A stretch of 64,000 nucleotides of DNA from Echinicola vietnamensis DSM 17526 (lineage in GTDB: Bacteria > Bacteroidota > Bacteroidia > Cytophagales > Cyclobacteriaceae): NCBI RefSeq assembly GCF_000325705.1, contig NC_019904.1:1992001-2056000 (forward strand). Reading direction: 5' to 3'. Below, piece after piece: positions 1 to 9,271 of the stretch. The notes beneath the pieces are model-generated. The model did no database searches, was not told the DNA's origin, and saw only the letters and a list, made by a program, of their open reading frames with translations. Each line of letters begins with the position of its first letter. Position 1 is the first letter of the stretch. Position numbers and translations under genes: made by a program.

Positions 1-2018
<2,018 letters not shown>

Positions 2019-2349
2019 AGAATCAAGACCGGAGAACGCCTAAAAAGTCCCCCTTTTAGGGGGATTGAGGGGGTAAAAGTATCAAGACGTGAGTAGCAAG
2101 GGCCAAGATTCCTCCCCTTAAAGGGGAGGTTAGGAGGGGTATTGTTGGAGCGAAAAAACCAATATCTGAGCTGTTCCCAATACCTTCCCCTAGCATTTCG
2201 AAAGAGAAACGAGGAACTTACTATAACATGGATTTATCATTCTAAAATCAAGAAGAAAAAGAATCTAGAGTAAAGACCGGAGAGCGCCTAAAAAGTTCCC
2301 TTTAGGGGGATTAGGGGTACCGGCATGAAAGCCTTAACCGTTAAAACAA
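2019..2349. repeat. Repeat-filled intergenic region (tandem imperfect copies)
   Basis: There is no gene in this gap. Two direct copies of a roughly 50-bp unit lie at 2025-2075 and 2273-2319; each reads AAGACCGGAG, then GCGCCTAAAAAG or ACGCCTAAAAAG, then a C-run/G-run hairpin. A second hairpin, CCTCCCCTT/AAGGGGAGG, is at 2111-2129. The same arrangement of parts recurs at about 28180-28340. This is a dispersed non-coding repeat family sitting behind gene ends. Confidence 0.75.
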
Positions 2350-5300
2350 ATGTCTTCAATAAAGACCCAACATATCATTTGTCTTTTGCTTTTTACTTTG
2401 CTTGCCGTGTCGTGTGGCGGTTCCGCAGAGGAAGGCAAAGATGCGACCGACGATTTTAAGCCCACTTATGAAACCTCCCAGCCATGGGTGTATTGGTACT
2501 GGATGTATTCCACTTATTCAAAAGAGGGGATTACGGCAGATTTGGAGGCCATGAAAGAAGCGGGGATAGGAGGGGCGTTTTTGATGTCCATCAAGGGCCC
2601 TGCCACGCCGCCGTTGACCCCTCAGCCTACCTTACAGGGCTCTGAAGCGTGGTGGGAGATGGTCCATCATGCCATGAAAGAAGCGGACAGGCTCGGACTT
2701 CGTTTGGCCATGCATGCTTGTGATGGGTTTGCCGTAGCGGGCGGGCCTTGGATTACCCCTGAGAAATCCATGCAAAAAGTGGTATGGACGGATACGTTGA
2801 TACAGGGGGGAGCCAAAGTGGATGTTCAGCTAAATCAGCCAGAAAGCTATGAGGATTATTATCGGGAATTGGCAGTATTTGCCTTTCCGGTAAAAGCTGA
2901 ATGGCAGCAATCATCAGAAACCTTACGGCCGAGGGTAACCAACAGTTTTGGAGATCAATCCTTGGAATATTTGTTGGATGATGCCGATGACCAGCGCTTC
3001 GGGACCAATGATGAAGCTTGGATTCAGTATGCCTTTGAAAAACCCTTTACCTGCAGGTCCATTCGGATCAAGACCAGTGGCAACAGCTATCAGGCCCACC
3101 GACTAAAAATTGCTGTTAGTGATGATGGGGAGCATTTTAGAGAAGTAACACGGCTCACTCCACCGCGACATGGGTGGCAAGATTGGGATTATGATTACAC
3201 CCACAGCATTCCTGCGACCACGGCCAAGTACTTTCGTTTTATCTATGATAAATCCGGCACAGAACCCGGGGCAGAGGACTTGGATGCAGCCAAATGGAAG
3301 CCATCGCTAAAGGTGAAGACCATCGCCCTTTCTTCCAGGCCTACCATAAATCAGTATGAAGGCAAATCAGGAGCCGTCTGGCGCGTGAGTGAACGTGCGG
3401 ACAAGGAGGTGTTGCCCTCTTCGGAATGTGTTCCCTTGGACCAATTGGTAGATGTTTCCGATCAGATGGATGCTAATGGAAGGTTGGTCTGGGATGCGCC
3501 TGATGGAGAATGGAAGGTTATGCGTTTTGGCTATACGTCCACGGGGCATACCAATTACACCGGAGGCGGCGCCAAAGGACTGGAAGTAGATAAATTCAAC
3601 GCCGAGGCGGTAAAGTTTCAGTTTGACCAGTGGTTTGGAGAGGCTTTGCGCACCGCAGGGCCTGAGTTGGCAGAGAAGGTATTGAAGATTTTCCATATTG
3701 ACAGCTGGGAAGCCGGTAGCCAAAACTGGTCGCCTGTTTTTCGGGAGGAATTCAAAAAGCGTAGGGGATATGACATGGTCAGCTATTTGCCGGTCATGGC
3801 AGGTGTGCCCCTGGAAAGTGCCGAGACATCCGAGCGGCTTCTTTACGACCTTCGCAGGACCATCTCGGAAGTAGTGATGGACAATTTCTTTGGGACCCTG
3901 CAAGCCGAAGCCACTAAAAATGACGTGAAATTCAGCTCCGAAAATGTGGCGCCCACCATGGTGAGTGATGGGATGGAGCATTTTAAATACATCGATTATC
4001 CCTCGGGGGAATTTTGGCTGAACAGCCCTACACACGATAAGCCCAATGATATGAGGGATGCGATTTCGGGAGGGCACATTTATGGGAAGCAGATTATTCA
4101 AGCAGAAGCCTATACAGAATTGAGAATGGACTGGGATGAATATCCCGGGATGTTAAAAGCTTTGGGGGATCGGAATTATGCCCTGGGCATCAACCGTTTT
4201 TTTTACCATGTATTTGTTCATAATCCTTGGCTAGACCGTAAACCGGGCATGACCTTGGATGTGATAGGATTGTACTTTCAGCGGGACCAGACCTGGTGGA
4301 AGCCCGGCAAGGCCATGGTAGATTATCACCAACGGGTGCAATATCAATTGCAAAAGGGCCATCCAGTGATTGACTTGGCGGTGTTTACGGGAGAGGATTT
4401 GCCCAGTAGGTCGGTGCTCCCCGAGCGCTTGGTGCCCTTTTTGCCCGGTCCGGCAGGAAAGGAAAAAATGGCAGCAGAAAAAGCCCGCTGGGCCAATGAG
4501 GACCAACCTACCCGCGTCATCCCAAAAGGGGTAAAGCATTCCGCAAATATGGCCGATGCAGCAGATTGGACAGATCCTTTAAGGGGCTACCACTATGACA
4601 GTTTCAACAAGGATGCTTTTTTAACATTGGCAAAAGTGGAAGATGGAAAGGTGGTTTTTGGTAAAGGTACCAGCTATTCCTTTTTGGTATTCCCCGGGCA
4701 GCGGAAGATGAACCCCAATGCCCGTTTGATGTCGGTGGAGGTAGCGGAGAAATTATTGCAACTCGTCAAGGAAGGCGCGACTGTTTTGGTGGGCGAAGAG
4801 CCAAGAGGTACCTTAGGGTATCAGGAAGATGAATCGCGGTTGGCAGCTGTGGTGCAGGAGCTTTGGGCTGGAGAACAAAATGCCTCCCAACAAGGAGGCC
4901 ATCCCAAAACGTGGCAAGTCGGAAAAGGGAAAGTTGTCCAGTTGCCTTATCAGCAGGCGACTTTTGAGGGCATAGGCCTGGCACCCGATGTGGTGGCGGT
5001 AGACCAAAACGGAAAGCGGAATGCCGGATTCGCCTTTGCCCATCGCAGAAGCGGGACAGAGGATGTGTATTTCCTGTCAAACCAACAGGAAGAAACGAGA
5101 AGATGGGACATTTCTTTTCGCGTTAGTGGCAAGAGACCGGTGTTTTATGACGCGGTGTTGGACAGGGAGTATCCGGTGAGCAAGTGGAAAGAAGTGGATG
5201 GCAGGACCGTTCTTCCGGTACAATTGCCCGCAAATGGATCTTTATTCGTGATCTTCAGGGAAGATACTGCAGAAAAAGCCGTCAATGAAGGGGACAACTG

Positions 5301-5799
5301 GCCTACCTACAGTGAGGTGCAGCCCGTGAGCAGTCCATGGGAAGTGGCCTTTGATCCCGATTATCGGGGTCCTCATGCAGTCCTGGAGATGACTACCTTG
5401 GAAGATTGGAGCAGCCATGCCAATGACAGTATAAAGTACTATTCGGGCACGGCAGTGTATAAAACTTCTTTTGATTGGAATAAAAAAGATGAAGGTGTAT
5501 TTTGGCTTCACTTAGGGGAAGTGGCCAATATCGCCTCGGTCAAGGTGAATGGAAAGGATTGCGGTATCGCGTGGACTTTTCCGTATCAAGTAGACATTTC
5601 CGATGCCTTGAGAAATGGCCAAAATGAATTGGAAATCGCCGTGACAAACACTTGGGCAAATCGGATCATCGGGGATTTGAAGCTTCCTGAAGCGCAGCGA
5701 TTTACCAATACCATAGCTGATTTGGAGCGGATGGAAGGGAGAGAGCCGCTTGAAGCAGGTTTATTGGGGCCTGTACGCATCTTGGAGCAAAACAAGTAG
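2350..5799 (+). CDS. GH106-like alpha-L-rhamnosidase lipoprotein
   Basis: The 1149-residue protein has a lipoprotein signal with the lipobox cysteine in LAVSC (about residue 22), so it is probably anchored to the outer membrane. The N-terminal part carries the GH106-type pattern PWVYWYWM...KEGITADLEAMK...GIGGAF, typical of family GH106 rhamnosidases and related barrels. An internal carbohydrate-binding-like insert (about 200-330) and a C-terminal GH2-type sugar-binding jelly roll (about 1020-1145; LHLGEV...VKVNGKDCG...) follow. Members release alpha-L-rhamnose from pectic rhamnogalacturonan or similar glycans. The catalytic pair was not verified by alignment. The neighbouring esterase and glycosidases support a plant or algal polysaccharide substrate. 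Confidence 0.82.
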   Translation: MSSIKTQHIICLLLFTLLAVSCGGSAEEGKDATDDFKPTYETSQPWVYWYWMYSTYSKEGITADLEAMKEAGIGGAFLMSIKGPATPPLTPQPTLQGSEAWWEMVHHAMKEADRLGLRLAMHACDGFAVAGGPWITPEKSMQKVVWTDTLIQGGAKVDVQLNQPESYEDYYRELAVFAFPVKAEWQQSSETLRPRVTNSFGDQSLEYLLDDADDQRFGTNDEAWIQYAFEKPFTCRSIRIKTSGNSYQAHRLKIAVSDDGEHFREVTRLTPPRHGWQDWDYDYTHSIPATTAKYFRFIYDKSGTEPGAEDLDAAKWKPSLKVKTIALSSRPTINQYEGKSGAVWRVSERADKEVLPSSECVPLDQLVDVSDQMDANGRLVWDAPDGEWKVMRFGYTSTGHTNYTGGGAKGLEVDKFNAEAVKFQFDQWFGEALRTAGPELAEKVLKIFHIDSWEAGSQNWSPVFREEFKKRRGYDMVSYLPVMAGVPLESAETSERLLYDLRRTISEVVMDNFFGTLQAEATKNDVKFSSENVAPTMVSDGMEHFKYIDYPSGEFWLNSPTHDKPNDMRDAISGGHIYGKQIIQAEAYTELRMDWDEYPGMLKALGDRNYALGINRFFYHVFVHNPWLDRKPGMTLDVIGLYFQRDQTWWKPGKAMVDYHQRVQYQLQKGHPVIDLAVFTGEDLPSRSVLPERLVPFLPGPAGKEKMAAEKARWANEDQPTRVIPKGVKHSANMADAADWTDPLRGYHYDSFNKDAFLTLAKVEDGKVVFGKGTSYSFLVFPGQRKMNPNARLMSVEVAEKLLQLVKEGATVLVGEEPRGTLGYQEDESRLAAVVQELWAGEQNASQQGGHPKTWQVGKGKVVQLPYQQATFEGIGLAPDVVAVDQNGKRNAGFAFAHRRSGTEDVYFLSNQQEETRRWDISFRVSGKRPVFYDAVLDREYPVSKWKEVDGRTVLPVQLPANGSLFVIFREDTAEKAVNEGDNWPTYSEVQPVSSPWEVAFDPDYRGPHAVLEMTTLEDWSSHANDSIKYYSGTAVYKTSFDWNKKDEGVFWLHLGEVANIASVKVNGKDCGIAWTFPYQVDISDALRNGQNELEIAVTNTWANRIIGDLKLPEAQRFTNTIADLERMEGREPLEAGLLGPVRILEQNK

Positions 5800-5976
5800 G
5801 AAGCCGGTGCTGTAGCGTTATCCCATGAAGACATTAGGAAAACTTAACCGTTCGTGATTTATCATCGCGAACCGATAATAAATGGGATTAGTAATCCCTT
5901 AATACGAAAACATTCAATTGGAAGCCTGAAACCTTTCAACATACAACCATAAAAACCTTTTAACCTTAAAATACCC

Positions 5977-7398
5977 ATGAAAAATAGTTTGGTTTTTTTA
6001 GGACTTTTCTTTTTGGTAAATGTGTCATTTGGCAAAGTGACTTTACCTTCCATTTTTACGGACAATATGGTGCTCCAACAGCAGATGGAGGCCCCTATTT
6101 GGGGGTGGGCATCGCCTAATACATCCGTAAAAATCACCACTAGCTGGGATGAGCATGTTTATACCGCCGAATCAAATGCGGATGGAGAATGGAAGGCCAA
6201 ACTCAGTACGCCTGAGGCTGGAGGGCCTTTTGTCATCAGCATTACCGATGGAGAAGAGTTGACCCTGGAGAATGTACTGGTCGGTGAAGTCTGGTTATGT
6301 TCCGGACAGTCCAATATGGAGATGCCGCTGAAAGGATTTCCCGGTCAGCCGATCATAGGAGGAAATGAGGCCATCGTCAACAGCAAGAATGACCAAATCC
6401 GCCTGATTACCGTCCCCCGTAAATCCACCGTCCAAGCGCAGGACAACTTCGAGGGCCAATGGCAAGAAGCCGCACCCGGCGTGACTTCCAATTTCAGTGC
6501 TACGGCCTGGTTTTTTGGCACGCAGCTGCACCGATCACTTGGTGTCCCGATTGGCTTGGTACATGTCTCTTGGGGAGGTTCGAGTATAGAAGCTTGGATG
6601 AGCGAACAGATGTTGGCCGATTTTAAGGATGAGATCAGCATTCCGAAGAGTGAAGATGAAATCGATGTGCCCAATCGGACCGCCACAGCACTTTACAATG
6701 GGATGATCACACCAATTGCCGGATATGGTATAAAAGGCGCTATCTGGTACCAAGGTGAATCCAATAACGGTCGCCCTGAGCAGTATGAAGAGCTGATGGT
6801 GACCATGGTCCGGGAATGGCGCAATGAGTGGGGCGTAGGCGATTTTCCATTTTATTATGCCCAAATAGCACCCTTTAATTACGGGATGTTCACCCCAAAT
6901 GAAGTGATCGAAAAGAACAACTCGGCTTACCTTAGAGAGGCCCAACTACAGGCCATGGACAGGATCCCCAACAGCGGGATGGCGGTATTGATGGATATTG
7001 GGGAAAAGGAAAATATCCACCCGGCGGATAAAAAAGCAGGGGGGCATCGGTTGGCTTACTGGGCGTTGGCGGAGACTTATGGAATCGAAGGCTTTGAATA
7101 CAAGAGTCCACGGTTCGAAGCGATGGAAATCAAGGGCAGTACGGTCATCGTTGCGCTTGAGAATGTGCCGGTGGGCATCACTTCGTACGGTAAGGAAGTG
7201 ACCAGTTTTGAGTTGGCCGGAGAAGATAAAAAATTCTATCCAGCTACTGCCGTTTTGAGAAGGAAGTCGGTGATGCTTTCTTCGCCGCATGTAGATAAGC
7301 CTGTGGCCGTGCGCTATGCGTTTAAGGATTTTGTGGTAGGGGAAATTTTCAGCACAGGAGGTATTCCGATGAGTTCCTTTAGGACGGATGATTGGTGA
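5977..7398 (+). CDS. Sialate O-acetylesterase-like (SASA) carbohydrate esterase
   Basis: The 473-residue protein begins with a cleavable signal peptide (hydrophobic to about residue 18), so it is exported. The SGNH-type nucleophile block GQSNMEMP contains Ser112, preceded by GEVWLCS. A second block, GAIWYQGESN, is typical of the SASA/DUF303 family. The family removes O-acetyl groups from sugars. In clusters lacking sialidase, as here, the substrate is more often acetylated plant or algal glycan than sialic acid. It follows the GH106-like gene by 177 bp on the same strand and is closed by a hairpin at 7430-7456. Confidence 0.88.
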   Translation: MKNSLVFLGLFFLVNVSFGKVTLPSIFTDNMVLQQQMEAPIWGWASPNTSVKITTSWDEHVYTAESNADGEWKAKLSTPEAGGPFVISITDGEELTLENVLVGEVWLCSGQSNMEMPLKGFPGQPIIGGNEAIVNSKNDQIRLITVPRKSTVQAQDNFEGQWQEAAPGVTSNFSATAWFFGTQLHRSLGVPIGLVHVSWGGSSIEAWMSEQMLADFKDEISIPKSEDEIDVPNRTATALYNGMITPIAGYGIKGAIWYQGESNNGRPEQYEELMVTMVREWRNEWGVGDFPFYYAQIAPFNYGMFTPNEVIEKNNSAYLREAQLQAMDRIPNSGMAVLMDIGEKENIHPADKKAGGHRLAYWALAETYGIEGFEYKSPRFEAMEIKGSTVIVALENVPVGITSYGKEVTSFELAGEDKKFYPATAVLRRKSVMLSSPHVDKPVAVRYAFKDFVVGEIFSTGGIPMSSFRTDDW

Positions 7399-7429
7399 TG
7401 TGTGAAGGAAAGCAAATACAAGTAATTTG

Positions 7430-7456
7430 AAGCAGGGCATTTTAATTGCCCTGCTT
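7430..7456 (+). terminator. Hairpin after the esterase gene
   Basis: AAGCAGGGCA and TGCCCTGCTT form a perfect 10-bp stem with a 7-base loop, 32 bp after the stop codon. There is no T-run, so it may terminate weakly or protect the 3' end. Confidence 0.6.
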
Positions 7457-7460
7457 AGAC

Positions 7461-7599
7461 GAGGTTGTCTCATAACTCCTCGTCATTGCGATTCCGATGG
7501 ATATCGGAAGAAGCAATCTCGTCATACGTGCAATGCAAGCACATCGAGATCACTGCACTCCGCTCGTGATGACGGATTATTTATTTATGAGACAGCCTC
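7461..7599. repeat. 139-bp MITE-like element with terminal inverted repeats
   Basis: The ends GAGGTTGTCTCATAA (7461-7475) and TTATGAGACAGCCTC (7585-7599) are inverted copies matching at 14 of 15 positions. Inside lies a second inverted pair, CGTCATTGCGA at 7481 and the end of CTCGTGATGACG at 7574. The element has no gene-like ORF. A related unit is at 43583-43692. The structure fits a small non-autonomous transposable element or a REP/BIME-like repeat; no mobilising transposase is in the window. Confidence 0.7.
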
Positions 7600-7784
7600 T
7601 TTTTTTAAGGCTTGAAACGGATGAAAAGTCCTGCTGATCGCCTAGATTTTAGGATTGGAAAATTAGTTAGTTGAAGGTTGAAAAGTTTCAAGGTGGATTT
7701 CGTTTGAAAGATCAACTTCTATAAAATCAAAAAACCATGTTCTTTGTTAGTGTGTGGTTTTTTCAGAAATACTGCATTATTCCG

Positions 7785-7919
7785 CTTAACTAATTTCTTT
7801 GATGTTTAAGTTTTTTGATCTTTTCCTTAAATAAGAGAGAGGCTTATTTAAGTTTTTCATGGTTTTTCTTAAATAACACCATTGCTTGTTTAAGTAAATA
7901 GCTACTTTTGTTAAATAAG
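7785..7919. promoter_or_regulatory. Phased operator array upstream of the Fic gene
   Basis: Three dyads built from CTTAAATAAG-like half-sites lie at 7785-7810 (degenerate), 7826-7852 (perfect 10-bp arms, 7-bp spacer) and 7868-7894 (same geometry, imperfect). A further half-site, GTTAAATAAG, is at 7910-7919. The left arms of the last three units start at 7826, 7868 and 7910, exactly 42 bp apart, or about four helical turns. The last half-site overlaps the promoter -7 box. This suggests a cooperative repressor, perhaps the Fic protein itself. Confidence 0.7.
7882..7910 (+). promoter_or_regulatory. Bacteroidota-type promoter of the Fic gene
   Basis: A TTG at 7882-7884 (-33) and TACTTTTG at 7903-7910 (-7 consensus TAnnTTTG) are separated by 18 bp. 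Transcription would begin near 7915-7918. The promoter lies inside the operator array. Confidence 0.65.
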
Positions 7920-7934
7920 CAAATGGGTGATACT

Positions 7935-9065
7935 ATGAAAAAGTTTGTTTCTGGAAAATATATTAATCAAGGTACCTATAAAGCCTTCATGCCAAATCAA
8001 ATCAATAGGGAATGGCAAATAGAGAATATGGAGGTTTTGACACTGTTAAGTCAAGCCGATCGGCAGCTGGGAAGATTAGATATGTATTCAGATTATGTCA
8101 ATATTGACCTTTACGTAAGTATGCACATTGCCAAGGAAGCTACACAATCCTCCAAGATAGAAGGGACACAGACCAATATGGAGGAAGCATTTATGGGGAG
8201 AGATGATATAGCTGCAGAGAAAAGAGATGATTGGGAAGAGGTGCAGAACTATATAGACGCAATGAACCTCGCAGTAGATCAATTAAATACCTTACCTTTT
8301 TCTAGTAGATTGATTAAGAAGGCCCATGAAATTTTACTTAAAGGAGTAAGAGGAGAGCATAAGCTTCCAGGAATATATAGGACTAGCCAGAATTGGATCG
8401 GAGGAGCTACACTAGGCGATGCAGTTTTCATTGCCCCGCCACACACTGAAATTGGAGAGTTGATGTCTGATTTGGAGAAATTTGCGCATGATGACCAGCA
8501 TCCTTTGCCTGATTTAATAAAGATCGCGTTAATACATTATCAGTTTGAAACCATTCATCCATTTCTAGATGGGAATGGAAGAGTGGGGAGATTATTGATA
8601 ACCCTCTTTTTGGTGAGCAAGAATATACTGAAGCGGCCTATTTTATATTTATCTGATTTTTTTGAACGAAATCGGTCGCTTTATTATGATAACCTTATGA
8701 GAGTGCGAACACATAATGATTTAAATCAATGGCTTAAATTTTTTTTAGTTGGAGTAATTGAAACTGCGAAACAGGGGATACATACATTTGATGGCATTTT
8801 GCAGCTTCAAAAGATCCTTGATGAAAAGCTCAAGAGAATGGGAAGTCGAGGAAATGACGCTCGGATGGTCATAGATCAGCTATATTCCCGACCAATTACA
8901 GATGTGACGAAAGTGGAAAAGATCATCCAAAAGTCCAATGTATCAGCGTATAAGTTAATTGCTGAAATGGAAAAGATGGACATTATTGATGAGATTACCG
9001 GGGGACAGCGAGGTAAGATGTACATCTTTAAAGATTATGTGAATCTATTTGAAAAAGGACGCTAA
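7935..9065 (+). CDS. Fic-domain protein (AMPylator type) with C-terminal winged helix
   Basis: The frame is open from a TTG at 7908, but that codon overlaps the promoter. ATG 7935 (MKKFVSGKYINQG) is preferred over ATG 7923; it gives 376 residues. The Fic/DOC N-terminal region carries the auto-inhibitory motif SSKIEG ([S/T]xxxE[G/N]). The complete active-site motif HPFLDGNGRVGR lies near residue 208, so the protein should transfer AMP (or another NMP) to a hydroxyl side chain. The C-terminal 80 or so residues resemble a winged helix used for DNA binding. The gene is AT-rich and splits a saccharide cluster, suggesting later insertion. The phased operators upstream suggest autoregulation. The target is unknown. 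Confidence 0.92.
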   Translation: MKKFVSGKYINQGTYKAFMPNQINREWQIENMEVLTLLSQADRQLGRLDMYSDYVNIDLYVSMHIAKEATQSSKIEGTQTNMEEAFMGRDDIAAEKRDDWEEVQNYIDAMNLAVDQLNTLPFSSRLIKKAHEILLKGVRGEHKLPGIYRTSQNWIGGATLGDAVFIAPPHTEIGELMSDLEKFAHDDQHPLPDLIKIALIHYQFETIHPFLDGNGRVGRLLITLFLVSKNILKRPILYLSDFFERNRSLYYDNLMRVRTHNDLNQWLKFFLVGVIETAKQGIHTFDGILQLQKILDEKLKRMGSRGNDARMVIDQLYSRPITDVTKVEKIIQKSNVSAYKLIAEMEKMDIIDEITGGQRGKMYIFKDYVNLFEKGR

Positions 9066-9146
9066 CCATTTTCTGCTTTCCCAGATCAAACGGAGGAATG
9101 ATCGCATGAGGTAGGAGAGCAGGGCATTTCAACTTCCCCGCTCAGA

Positions 9147-9172
9147 AAGCCCGCATTGCAAAATGCGGGCTT
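9147..9172 (+). terminator. Terminator hairpin after the Fic gene
   Basis: AAGCCCGCATT and AATGCGGGCTT form a perfect 11-bp stem around a GCAA tetraloop. The following bases are only moderately T-rich. Confidence 0.7.
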
Positions 9173-9271
9173 ATGATTTCTAAAGTGACTTCAATTAAAG
9201 ACTGCTCACAGCATACCACAGGAAGGTAACTACTTCACTTTTTTATATTTTGAGGTCATATTAACGTAAAA

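Noticed and set aside
7785..7919. CRISPR array
   Set aside because: The units are inverted half-sites with similar spacers and no cas genes; they fit operators instead.
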